Shown here: in pieces, positions 17,701 to 22,577 of the stretch | Layout: every line of letters starts with the position of its first letter | How positions within the stretch are numbered: position 1 is the stretch's first letter | Made by a program: the position numbers and the translations under genes | Origin: a virus | IMG/VR virus record: IMGVR_UViG_3300034120_001787 | Coordinates: 1-36,695 of that record | Strand: one strand, 5' to 3' | Length of the DNA: 36,695 nucleotides | The notes under the pieces: model-generated | Seen by the model: only the letters and a program-made list of their open reading frames with translations | Database searches by the model: none | Told to the model about the DNA's origin: nothing

Positions 17701-19985
17701 CTGTACTGAACTGGGATGGACTAGTAGAAAATCCTGTGTCCATTGTGGTATCCAACGCCACTACCGGTATTGATCTTGTGTCTGGAGTTGACTACACTGC
17801 AAACTGGGTCAACCGCACAGTTACAATTCTAAATCGTGTGGACGCAGCAGATCTAGTGAACATAACGGTATACGAACTAGGCGGCGGCAGTCAGTTGTAC
17901 AGACAAAACTACATTGGCAACAACGTTGATGATTTTGTGATTGTACCAGTCAACGTCAACGAAATTTATGATCCAGTGTTGTTTGTAAATGGTGTAAACA
18001 CTCAGGTAGTTGATTGGGAAGCATACTATCCAGCTACCGTGTGGAATCAGTTGCAGGCATACAATCGATTGGATGTGGTACAAACTACCAGCCCTACCAT
18101 GTACTACCGTGCTGTACAAACAGTACCTGCTGGTATTGCTATCACTAACACAGACTACTGGTTGAATTTTGTCCCTGCTACGCAAAGCAAAATATTGTTG
18201 GAACAAGCATACACTACTACTGATGCATTAGCACTGACAGTACTGGGCGAGACTAGCCCAATTCAGTACTCGTGGAGTACACCGCAGACACAAAACATCT
18301 TGGTGACCAGTTCAATCAACTCTACCAAGACAGTTACACTGACCAACAGCGTGGAAGGAACCAACATTCCCAACATGATTGTGGAAGTGGCTGGCCAGAG
18401 ACTTCGTCCCTACGAAGGCATTGAATGGATTAGCGATGGCACAACTCTCAGCTTTGGTTTACCACAACGTGGCGGATACCAGCAGAGCATTATCAACGCC
18501 GAAACTGACATTGATGTTTATGTTGACAACGTTCTGCAGGTGCAAAGCATTGGTGACGTAGTTGGAACATACAGTGTGACCAACTGGGACGGTAGCAATA
18601 CCCCTGGTCGCCAGGTGCTGTTTGCACAACCTCCAGCAGAGGCATCAGTAATACTGATCACTGTCAGCACAGTGGCAGCTTACTTGGTATCTGGCAATAC
18701 GTTGCAGTTGGTCAACGCACCCCCATTGGGAGACATTGTCAGTGTTACTACCTGGAACGACACTGCACAACAAAACATTCTTACCTTGGTGTTCCAAGGA
18801 CCAGAAGACGAAGGTGTGGTAATCACTGAACCTTATGACAGTACTGCATTTGATGCTGGAATAGTCAACGACGATCCAGGATCTTTTGACTATTCTGTGG
18901 GTATTACTATCCCTAACAACAATCTTGACCTGCAACGATCTGGAATTCAAGCCAATCGCTTGTGGGTTACATTAAACGGTCGTCGATTGTTTGACGGCAA
19001 AGATTTTATTGTTGACGGAGACATATTGATCTTGGCATCAGGTGCAATGGACAATTCTGATATTGTTGTAGTAACTGAATTCACAGAAAGTATTGTGCCT
19101 GAAGCTATTGCTTTCCGTGTATTCCAAGACATGCGTGGAGTGCAAGCAACATATCGCATCACTTCGTCAACTACAACTACTCTAGTGCAAAACTTGTCAG
19201 CCACGGCAGACATTGTGTATGTGCGTGATGCTAATGCGCTTACACAACCAAACTTGCCTGACGGTATTTTTGGTGTGTGTACTATCAACGGTGAACGTAT
19301 CATGTATCGCGAACGAAACACTGCATTGCACACTATTTCAGGCTTGATGCGCGGCACGGGCGGTACAGCAGCAACATCACACAATGTGGGCACAGAAGTA
19401 TATGACATTGGTCGTGGTAACTTGATGTTTGAAGAATATCAAGACTATATTGACAAGAGTTCCACAATTGGAGACGGATCTACCACAGTGTTCTATTCAG
19501 ACATTGATATTAACAACCCAGATGAGTCTAGTTCAGTTGATATTCGTGCTGTAGAAGTGTATGTAGGAGGAGTAAAACAACTGCCTTACGTGGACATACT
19601 TACTGCGGATCTTGAACTTGGCATATCTTACAACATATCGTTCTTGGGCACAACAAACTGGAACAACATAGCTGGCACAGTTGGTATCACTTATGGTGTT
19701 AATGACAAGATCACTGTGGCCGCAACAGGCACAGGCACAGGTACAGCAGTGCAACAAACCACGCAATATCGCTGGACTGAAGCATTGTTTAGTCCCGTAG
19801 CAGTGGAGTTTGTGGTCAACGATGAAGTGATTCCACCGCTTGCAGCACCAGCAGCCGGCAACGACATAACAATTTTGGTACGTCGAGGCAAGAGTTGGTA
19901 TCGTCCAGGGTCTAACACACCAAGCGATGGTATTGCTCTGCAAGAAACTGACACTCGTGCAGCAAGGTTCTTTCGAGGCATTTAA
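5709..19985 (+). CDS. Giant modular tail/baseplate structural protein (gp7 position)
   Basis: This is a 4758-aa single frame. Its N-terminus ('RVRSVEFLPEIFQTDVNKQF', 'LDQLIQEPKFKKTQGFIGR', 'YYTWDPFINWDTFINFSQY') matches, from memory, the very large structural proteins next to gp6 in marine T4-like phages, at the position of T4 gp7. The rest is beta-rich and modular: repeated 'VYVNG...GxDYT...PPxGDxVxI' sandwich units (about nine), a chitin-binding-like W/Y module at residues ~1883-1924 and two more at ~3815-3860 and ~4100-4156, FG-GAP-like repeats at ~2295-3030, a GxGY tandem at ~3717-3793, and a Gly/Thr module at ~4634-4682. A role as a baseplate-attached adhesin or peripheral baseplate organiser is inferred. 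No transmembrane segment or protease motif was recognised. Its start overlaps the gp6 stop. Confidence 0.8.
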   Translation: MARVRSVEFLPEIFQTDVNKQFLAATLDQLIQEPKFKKTQGFIGRSVGPGVNPNDSYVIEPNKTRADYQLEAGIVSLEPDTSRVRDVMTYPGILDSVEYQGGDSSRPDQLFESQYYTWDPFINWDTFINFSQYFWIPGGPASVDVAATGVPATDNFVVDRADGSYTFSGLAGTNPTIDLVRGGSYTFQVAQNDKETVNYRVSNAGISSYVIDSRNNPTLSLVRGNTYVFTMNLDGVYPFYIKTAPTTGLSNVYNSGVTNNGAVVGQVTFVVPQDAPDTLYYASATQSNMQGTITVTNADAGTGPGFWIQSAPGISGRVPITPNISSRDVFGVTNNGEDLGTVTFNVPTKTAQDFYYALPSIGTVDLITDLKFDQLDNISVADFIATYGGIDGITELNGRTLVFTQSIVEPELGGWYKTTLYDPLDRDDSLNGQVGSYDSLLYSETTEVPLEQRFGIWQIEYVNDDGYVYMTLNSVQLINNLEKFTVRYGNTYASTQWYKNDAGFFREIPLLTAAQDVLYYQDGTDPEIFGRIRLIEQTQSDTLFIDEILGKTSYTSPNGVTFTNGLKVVFRGQVEPASYIDQEYYISGVGAAIELLPVINFITPETYVVDGDDSTEATEPGELDYLTIDRAALDLNAWSRSNRWFHIDVLNATAAYNNTEVVIDNAFRAKRPVIEFRGGIRMFNMGTEGKQPVSIIDFEETDAFSNIEGSTGYSVGGFTFEQTNPPQRVIFAADLDANVRNKIWEVNFIIPDSVPPLITQPIIHLTLATDGEVLVDQSTVCLDGTELKGVSFWYDGVAWIPAQLKTGVQQAPLFDIYDAAGVSFANLVKYPSTTFAGSKLFSYAVGDTGVLDPVLQFPLQYLNLNNVGDIVFENNLYKDTFLYVRDNVSVTESISNGFVREYDTRTLFQRQIGWNTAATDTQIRQQFKFTYTGELLKLDVSAQSTDSNIPAVQVYVGSVFRDPGSYTVATAANSTTIALDNTYAIGDIVEVLVLSDQISQVAFYQVPINLEKNPINGNSDTFTLGTVRTHYESICENLTTLRGPINGANNTRDLGYIGTYGQVILQQSAPLVLAGYFNRSQDYNIFASLQYNSREYQKFKNLMLEEVTRLTIGFETPGQLLTQAMENLTAGRIEINPFYWSDMLPTGSVFIENSYTVGLITTNVFDTVQVYNYTSANYLGLLVYKNQQLLTRGFDYVVATDGPRITITVPLAVGDIVSIQEYPETYGNFVPNTPTKLGLYPAYRPEIAITQTTTGTAVVIVGHDGSQTPAFEDIRDQVLLEFETRIYNNLKLDGNPVPLLITDVLPGNFRETGYSYSDINDLLSTDFLSYVGWNKLDYTSQNFLSTNQFSWNYSSSQNKLSFNRPDNTNLLGAWRGINRYFYDTENPALTPWEMLGFSIKPTWWNTVYGPGPYTSDNLVLWDDLEAGRVADPNGAYVLPAYVRPDLTTVIPVNSEGSLLSPFASVVGGYDETSFQKSWAAGDGGPVEASWWNSSAYPFAVMRVLALTRPAKFYSLFADRDLYRYNEEFDQYLYQDRYRLDANDITVYGDGVSKASYINWIVDYNRQSGTNSTAELEADLGSLDVRLCYRMASFSDKQYIKMYTEKSSPNSLNSTLLIPDESYDLLLYKNQPFDRVIYSSVIVQIVEGGYAVYGYSTTQPFFNITVSQGIGRLKSYTAGNITVQVPTVYTDTVVKVPYGYVFTNQTSVCDFLLSYGNVLEKQGLTFTDRANGFELDWSQMVQEFLYWSQQGWEVNSLINLNPLASGLTITKPQSVVDSVVTQTSENVLLNQNKRELPTKNLNIVRLDNTLTLQPLTAEALSFADLRFTNFEHMIVLNNRSVFGDLIYEPITGARQSRLNLVAVTSTEWNGTVDAQGFILNQDNVQEWTGLKKYSKGEIVKYKDQYWSAATIVDPSTEFKFDQWFKSDYEQLELGLLPNIANKADQLANSYSLNTANLELDNDLLSYGLIGFRQRQYMSALNLDDVSQVNVYQQFLKTKGTILSAELLSQANLGKESADYKIFENWAVQRAVYGANANRSFVELRLNRALLNSNPSLVQVILPQQSSQADQTVLLSNVWRQSYKLTSPNFLPTTTTTVTDTALPTAGYVNLDDADITIFSLNDLSSIQANLDAVSVGATVWAAKVNNYDWNIYRCVQVPGYIDHVCDNLDGTSICNFTQPHGLAVGDKLIIKFFDFEIDGVYEVLEVTGVNTLTIAYTFTSAQNQINGTGIGFTLQTQRVSQPSDILNLPYANEIQTGNKVWVDNAGNGQWAVLEKQNQFSDVVELAPELLDATEQYGQSIAQARTRLAALVGSPRYGFASGTATGGIYTYVKNFSGSYQPVSPTDSGDAILVLGATGVRGYGNAVDFGNQTWAGAGASLSLGPASEADVGYAAVIYRDPALGQPGINPYAQWQLLTPPVSGDRILPGEFGYSVAVSTDEHWMYIGSPGVNKVHAYALVDVQNQFIRTRGNGVTTTYQIANAIQIDNNLQLEVSVNSNTQTLGVDYVINGFSEVVFTTPPPVGEVVDISRKTLLTITNSGTQQLATSLFTVNNIDSFSVLANDVLLRPNIDYTYNNGTGLLTWINAPAGGVTIVVRADKHFVYVDTLTVGGLAADARFGHSVSTTTDGRQVLIGCADQTVDGKVEAGSVYVFDRNVQRFIYGTETSSVTFTVLGAVTAPVSVIVNNQFLTNQVDSTINANNTFTVSGNDITIQDPLQVGDVIEIETNQFVLTQQVKQQTVNASNAIVDNPMEFTNFGQALDICSFNCSLYIGAPQDSTQEWKAGSVQRSVNQSRVYGTITATVANPVLTAGQTLRVNNIDVAVPNAPNNTVVGLADAINNLVTLGGVPNVTASVSATGFLTISVKNTDSAAPGNKLQVAPGSSTGSTVFSALGFNTFVFTQSIYSPYPVEFAAFGASVNIDDTADNLVVGAPGGTQYIVTEFDEGETDFDGNSTIFFSTIVQSGVVYTYDYLPSAGDSTLNPGKFVFGLQIADNGAGTYDNYGIAVNYTDGVLMVGAPGNDFGDSSAANRGRVFVFENPDRTPAWTVIREQQPVVDVRLLNSVFAYDRITSARTEFFDFFDPLQGKILGAAKQNINYIGAVDPAAYNSGPVNNQGNTWTSSRVGEIWWDISTVRFVDPNQDSIVYASRRWGQVFPGSNVDVYQWIESTEPPASYTGPGTPLNVFSYSVNSSLSNDGTFNTYYYFWVRGITTVATNRGKTLSAETVARYIENPKASGIPYIAAINASTVAIYNAGTVIEAEDTILSIEFDREFTNDNVHVEYELIAQDKEDGFLSDGLYRKLQDSFCGVDTFGNLVPDPNLNAAERFGVQFRPRQSMFVDRFEALKNYIVRANTVLARFPIVENRSFALLNSSEPLPPAQTGATVNWNLQVANLEILSFQNINAVPLGYKYLVTSDSSNNGLWTIYEVQLSQGPLLGIKELVLVRVQNYDTKRYWNYINWYLLGYNPSTKVVAEVPNFSTLETLNLPVGSSVLVTANAQGKFEIYLRTDIAWQRVALQDGTIEISAQIYDYALGRFGFDVEVFDAQYFDQEPVIETRKIIQAINEELFVDDLLLERNRSLVLMFNYVLSEFAAPEWLVKTSLIDVDHRIRELAPFQNFRQDNQEFVLDYIQEVKPYHVQIREFNLLYNGQDQYFGSLTDFDVPAYYDTSLTVPQYISPILLPYDAGTAEVDNTLSDAEANSLVWQAWPYSQWIANYLLTLDSITLVNPGSGFTDVPTVTIVGDAAVPATAQAFLNSLGEIAFISVITSGSGYRATPTIVFDGGNGTGAQAYAVMGNDLVRSFKTVIKYDRYQYQSSIVEWQPSGYYEDGTLVRYDDQVWRAASPDSTAVSSATFEFDQWTRVPAANLSGVDRTSGYYVAGVNEPGLDLPLLIDGIDYPGVQVFGRQFTSNTDLDAVYSSSFQDIYLGTRFSDINVDGGEFIGPYEGHAPEELVNGAEYDTVDIRVYTRPGSDWSLEDNVAGNDGHGFQLVSRRYIFDDDQPVLNWDGLVENPVSIVVSNATTGIDLVSGVDYTANWVNRTVTILNRVDAADLVNITVYELGGGSQLYRQNYIGNNVDDFVIVPVNVNEIYDPVLFVNGVNTQVVDWEAYYPATVWNQLQAYNRLDVVQTTSPTMYYRAVQTVPAGIAITNTDYWLNFVPATQSKILLEQAYTTTDALALTVLGETSPIQYSWSTPQTQNILVTSSINSTKTVTLTNSVEGTNIPNMIVEVAGQRLRPYEGIEWISDGTTLSFGLPQRGGYQQSIINAETDIDVYVDNVLQVQSIGDVVGTYSVTNWDGSNTPGRQVLFAQPPAEASVILITVSTVAAYLVSGNTLQLVNAPPLGDIVSVTTWNDTAQQNILTLVFQGPEDEGVVITEPYDSTAFDAGIVNDDPGSFDYSVGITIPNNNLDLQRSGIQANRLWVTLNGRRLFDGKDFIVDGDILILASGAMDNSDIVVVTEFTESIVPEAIAFRVFQDMRGVQATYRITSSTTTTLVQNLSATADIVYVRDANALTQPNLPDGIFGVCTINGERIMYRERNTALHTISGLMRGTGGTAATSHNVGTEVYDIGRGNLMFEEYQDYIDKSSTIGDGSTTVFYSDIDINNPDESSSVDIRAVEVYVGGVKQLPYVDILTADLELGISYNISFLGTTNWNNIAGTVGITYGVNDKITVAATGTGTGTAVQQTTQYRWTEALFSPVAVEFVVNDEVIPPLAAPAAGNDITILVRRGKSWYRPGSNTPSDGIALQETDTRAARFFRGI
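11355..11484 (+). repeat. Chitin-binding-like W/Y module 1 in giant protein
   Basis: Encodes residues ~1883-1924 with the pattern W-(x4)-Y-x-x-G-x-x-V-x-Y-x-x-x-x-W-x-A ... W ('EWTGLKKYSKGEIVKYKDQY'). This spacing resembles the CBM5/12 (ChtBD3) carbohydrate-binding fold. It is similar to the segments at 17151 and, more weakly, 18006. Confidence 0.45.
12591..14800 (+). repeat. FG-GAP-like propeller repeats in giant protein
   Basis: At least six units begin with F/Y-G-x-[SA]-[VLI] and end in [LIV]-[VI]-G-[AS]-P or similar: starts near residues 2295 (YGQSIA), 2428 (FGYSVA...YIGSPG), 2616 (FGHSVS...LIGC), 2754 (FGQALD...YIGAP), 2912 (FGASVN...VVGAPG) and 3000 (YGIAVN...MVGAPG). Several are followed by 'GxVYVF/GRVFVF'. 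This is the integrin-type FG-GAP beta-propeller blade pattern. Confidence 0.6.
14091..14390 (+). other. Inserted flagellin/FliD-like beta domain between propeller blades
   Basis: Residues ~2795-2893 of the giant protein interrupt the FG-GAP series. The pattern is 'LRVNNIDV...TVVGLADAIN...VTASVSATGFLTISV...LGF', which resembles the LADAINN/A-T-V-x-A...L-x-I-x domains of flagellar hook-associated proteins and phage tail proteins. The call rests on pattern only. Confidence 0.35.
16857..17086 (+). repeat. Tandem GxGY/GSGF module in giant protein
   Basis: Two consecutive ~38-residue units: 'LVNPGSGFTDVPTVTIVGD...AQAFLNS' and 'ITSGSGYRATPTIVFDGGN...AQAYAVM' (residues ~3717-3793). The G-x-G-[YF]-x-x-x-P-x-[VI] pattern is a recurrent beta-repeat in large viral and bacterial surface proteins. 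Confidence 0.5.
17151..17288 (+). repeat. Chitin-binding-like W/Y module 2 in giant protein
   Basis: Residues ~3815-3860: 'EWQPSGYYEDGTLVRYDDQV' then 'WRAAS ... FEFDQWTRV'. It aligns well with module 1 at 11355, including the closing 'F-x-F-D-Q-W'. Confidence 0.45.
18006..18175 (+). repeat. Chitin-binding-like W/Y module 3 (diverged) in giant protein
   Basis: Residues ~4100-4156: 'VWNQLQAYNRLDVVQ ... MYYRAVQTV ... TDYWLNFVPA'. The W-Y-V-YYRA-W spacing matches the other two modules loosely. Confidence 0.35.
19612..19755 (+). repeat. Gly/Thr-rich module near C-terminus of giant protein
   Basis: Residues ~4634-4682 follow the same 'G-x-x-Y-x-I-x-x-x-G-T-T-[ND]-[FW] ... ATGTGTGTA' pattern as the insert in the gp6-like protein at 3722-3870. 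Confidence 0.5.
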
Positions 19986-19989
19986 CACG

Positions 19990-19997
19990 GATAAATA
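19990..19997 (+). promoter_or_regulatory. T4-type late promoter box (GATAAATA)
   Basis: GATAAATA sits in the 19-base gap after the giant gene. It ends 7 bases before the ATG at 20005, so a transcript started with T4 spacing would have almost no leader. Confidence 0.55.
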
Positions 19998-20004
19998 ACA
20001 GACC

Positions 20005-20154
20005 ATGTCAAATACTGTACAAAACAAACCTGCTGCAACAACTCAGCAGCAAAAGCCCAAGCGTCCCAATGAACAAGGGACCATTTCGGTGCAAGCACAT
20101 TTTAGGATTTTTGATCCTGCTACACAAAAAACCTTGGTGGAGGGACGAGCATGA
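20005..20154 (+). CDS. 49-aa mini-protein, conserved-looking structural accessory
   Basis: A short ORF of 49 aa fills the gap between the giant gene and the 201-aa gene. Its TGA overlaps the next ATG (ATGA), and a late-promoter box lies just upstream, both of which argue that it is real. The N-terminal half is Gln/Pro/Lys-rich and probably disordered. The C-terminal half ('VQAHFRIFDPATQKTLVEGR') resembles the first beta-hairpin of the next protein ('GHVKISDPNSGEIFYND'). From memory, small proteins ending in an 'RIFDP...LVE' pattern occur at this place in marine T4-like phages. Function unknown; a virion assembly or capping role is a guess from context. Confidence 0.65.
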   Translation: MSNTVQNKPAATTQQQKPKRPNEQGTISVQAHFRIFDPATQKTLVEGRA

Positions 20155-20756
20155 TCACATCTGGATTGGCCAAAATTACCGGGCATGTAAAAATATCTGA
20201 CCCCAACAGCGGCGAAATATTCTACAACGATCACAACGCTATTCACTACGAAAACATCAGTATTGCAATGGCTCAAACGCTGGCTGATCGCAACACAGGA
20301 TACATCTACGAAATGGCATTTGGCAACGGTGGCAGCAGTGTAGATCCCACTGGCGTTATCACATATTTGCCCCCAAACACCACTGGACAAAATGCTGACT
20401 TGTACAATCAAACATATGCAAAAGTGGTCAACGATAATTCAGCTGCTGATACCGATCCCGAAAACAACAAAATGACTGTGATTCACACGTCAGGCACAGT
20501 GTACACAGATATATTGGTAACATGCTTGCTGGACTATGGCGAGCCACCAGAACAACAGGCATTTGACAACAGCACAAACTTCAACGGGGAATTTGTGTTT
20601 GATGAACTGGGGCTCAAGTCCTGGAACGGAAGTGCAGATAATTTGCGATTGATCACTCACGTGATTTTTCACCCAGTACAAAAGAGCTTGAACCGTCAAA
20701 TTCAAATTGACTATACTCTTCGAATCCAGACATTGAGCAACATCAATGCTGTATAA
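20151..20756 (+). CDS. Virion structural protein, marine T4-like type (201 aa)
   Basis: The 201-aa protein starts at an ATG preceded by GGAGGGA, a good ribosome-binding site. Features include an N-terminal 'ITGHVKISDPNSGEIF' hairpin, 'MAFGNGGSSVDPTGVITYLP' around residues 46-65, and a conserved-looking 'LITHVIFHPVQKSLNRQIQI' near the C-terminus. From memory this pattern belongs to a structural protein common next to the gp7-position giant in marine T4-like phages; it may replace T4 gp8 or a fibre-connector protein, but I cannot assign it. No catalytic motif or membrane segment is visible. It is coupled to the 49-aa gene upstream, and its stop codon contains the late-promoter box for the next gene. 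Confidence 0.75.
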   Translation: MITSGLAKITGHVKISDPNSGEIFYNDHNAIHYENISIAMAQTLADRNTGYIYEMAFGNGGSSVDPTGVITYLPPNTTGQNADLYNQTYAKVVNDNSAADTDPENNKMTVIHTSGTVYTDILVTCLLDYGEPPEQQAFDNSTNFNGEFVFDELGLKSWNGSADNLRLITHVIFHPVQKSLNRQIQIDYTLRIQTLSNINAV

Positions 20757-20759
20757 ATA
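20752..20759 (+). promoter_or_regulatory. T4-type late promoter, perfect TATAAATA
   Basis: This exact TATAAATA overlaps the TAA stop of the 201-aa gene. Expected transcript start is near 20765, and an AGGAACAGG ribosome-binding sequence lies before the ATG at 20787. It is the strongest late-promoter candidate in the window. Confidence 0.75.
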
Positions 20760-20786
20760 TGACAATATTAGGAACAGGTAACTGAC

Positions 20787-22565
20787 ATGGCTTATGTAAT
20801 TAATCTTACTGACGGAACCACTTTTGCAACCATTGCAGACGGCACCGTCAACACCTCAAGTAGCATGATACTGGTAGGTAAGAATTACGCTGGATACGGC
20901 GAGTTTCTTGACGAAAACTTCATCCACTTGTTGGAGAATTCGGCAAGTACTACATCACCTTCAGCGCCTCTGATTGGACAGTTGTGGTGGGACAAATCCG
21001 CTAACTTGCTGAAAGTAAACTACAACGGTAATCCGTCCACAGGTTGGAAAACTATCAGTGCAGCCACTGCCAGTGCCAGCGCACCAAGTGCAAACGTCAC
21101 AGGTGACCTATGGTACGACACAGTAAACCAACAATTAAAAGTTTGGACTGGAAGCAGCTTTATTGTGGTAGGACCTGCATTTACCAGCGCAACTGGCACA
21201 GCCGGTGCTGTTCCTGAAGCCATTCCCAACTCAGGTGGCGGCCCTGACATTGATGTTACCAGTTTGTATGTTGCGGGTGTTCGCACAGCAATTGTAAGCG
21301 ATACAGCTGAGTTTGTGCCAAGTGCGCCAACCAGCACAACATTCCCTAGAATTTATCCTGGCCTAAACCTCAACAAAGGTATTTCTGACGCTGGGTTTGC
21401 TGGCAACATTTTTAACCAAGGCAACTTGCGTTTGGGTGCAAGTGGTAATGCCGCAGTAGTAATTGTGACTGGTACAGGGGCTAACGTCACTGGTTATGTT
21501 ACTGCTACAGCCAACGTCACAGGAGCCAACATCATTACTGCTGGTTTTGCTAGTGCTACAGGCAACATCACTGGTGGTAATATTAGTACAACAGGTTTGT
21601 TGACAGCAGCTGGCAACGTGATTGGCGGCAACATAAATTCAGCAGCAGCAATTAGTGCTGTAGGCTTGATAACAGCAGGTGGCAACGTTACAGGTGCCAA
21701 CATTGCAACCAACGGCATTGTAACCGCAGCAGGCAACATCACCGGTGGCAACATTCTTACATCAGGACAATTGAGTGCTGGTGGTGCAGTCAACGCCACA
21801 GGCAACATCACTGGTGGTAACATTATCACAGGCGGCGGCGTTACTGCCACAGGAACTATCACTGCCAGCGGCAACATTGTGGCTGGTTCAGGTAGATTCT
21901 TCCTAGGCGATGGCGGTCTTCTCAGCAACGTTAGTGCAGCCATTAGCGTGACTCGAATTGAAAACGGTACGTCCAACGTGGCCGTGGGCACCAGTGGTGG
22001 CAACGTCACAATAGGTGTTGCTGGCACAGCCAACGTGGTTGTGATCTCAACCACGGGCGTTACTACCAATGGCCTAACAGTACCCAGTATCACCAAATCA
22101 GGTTCAAACGCAGTGGGCAATATTGGTTCTAGCAGCAACTATTTCAACCAAGTGTTTGCTACAGCTACTACCGCCTTGTACGCTGACGTTGCAGAACGTT
22201 TTGCAGCAGATGAAGTATTGGTTCCAGGTACAGTGGTTGAACTAGGTGGCACACAAGAAATTACCAGATCTCAGACTGATTTAAGTGAAAACGTTTTTGG
22301 CGTGATAAGTACAAGACCAGCTTATACCATGAATGGTGGAGCAGGCGATGACGATACCCACCCCAAAGTTGCTATGACTGGACGAGTTCCTGTTCTAGTA
22401 ACAGGTGTAGTGAAAAAAGGCGATCGATTGGTCAGTGCCGGAAACGGTATTGCTAGAGCGGCAAAACCAGGTGAAGCTACTGCATTCAACACAATTGGAC
22501 GAAGTCTGGTTGACAAAACTACCCCTGAATCAGGTACAATTGAAGCTATCGTCACAATAAAATAA
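20787..22565 (+). CDS. Repeat-rich tail fibre-like protein with G2-peptidase-like C-terminus
   Basis: This 592-aa protein has three parts. The N-terminus (residues 1-~130) carries 'GKNYAGYGEFLDENFIHLLE' followed by two 'G-[QD]-LW-[WY]-D-x-x-x-x-x-LKV' units, a pattern common in fibre proteins of marine T4-like phages. The middle (~230-370) has about six glycine-rich repeats 'GNITGGNI..'. The C-terminus (~464-592) begins 'ADVAERFAAD' and contains 'GTVVEL', 'VFGVIST', 'MTGRVPV' and 'KGDRLV', resembling the peptidase-G2/intramolecular-chaperone-like end domains of phage fibres. A role in host-surface contact is inferred. A perfect late promoter lies upstream. Whether the C-terminal domain self-cleaves cannot be judged here. 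Confidence 0.8.
   Translation: MAYVINLTDGTTFATIADGTVNTSSSMILVGKNYAGYGEFLDENFIHLLENSASTTSPSAPLIGQLWWDKSANLLKVNYNGNPSTGWKTISAATASASAPSANVTGDLWYDTVNQQLKVWTGSSFIVVGPAFTSATGTAGAVPEAIPNSGGGPDIDVTSLYVAGVRTAIVSDTAEFVPSAPTSTTFPRIYPGLNLNKGISDAGFAGNIFNQGNLRLGASGNAAVVIVTGTGANVTGYVTATANVTGANIITAGFASATGNITGGNISTTGLLTAAGNVIGGNINSAAAISAVGLITAGGNVTGANIATNGIVTAAGNITGGNILTSGQLSAGGAVNATGNITGGNIITGGGVTATGTITASGNIVAGSGRFFLGDGGLLSNVSAAISVTRIENGTSNVAVGTSGGNVTIGVAGTANVVVISTTGVTTNGLTVPSITKSGSNAVGNIGSSSNYFNQVFATATTALYADVAERFAADEVLVPGTVVELGGTQEITRSQTDLSENVFGVISTRPAYTMNGGAGDDDTHPKVAMTGRVPVLVTGVVKKGDRLVSAGNGIARAAKPGEATAFNTIGRSLVDKTTPESGTIEAIVTIK
21476..21890 (+). repeat. GNITGGNI repeats in tail fibre-like gene
   Basis: About six degenerate in-frame repeats with core GN[IV]TG[GA]NI. 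The DNA core GGCAACATCA[CT]... followed by GGTGG recurs at 21561, 21732 and 21801. The repeat pattern suggests a stacked beta-helix or fibrous shaft and is a likely recombination target. Confidence 0.75.
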
Positions 22566-22577
22566 CAGGATCACAGC

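Noticed and set aside
19530-20030. tRNA or other RNA gene around the junction after the giant gene
   Set aside because: No cloverleaf or conserved RNA structure was seen; the space is filled by coding sequence, a late-promoter box and the 49-aa gene.
21494-22138. 214-codon minus-strand frame of Pro/Leu/Val repeats
   Set aside because: It is the antisense reading of the GNITGGNI repeat region of the fibre gene; its repeats simply mirror those codons.
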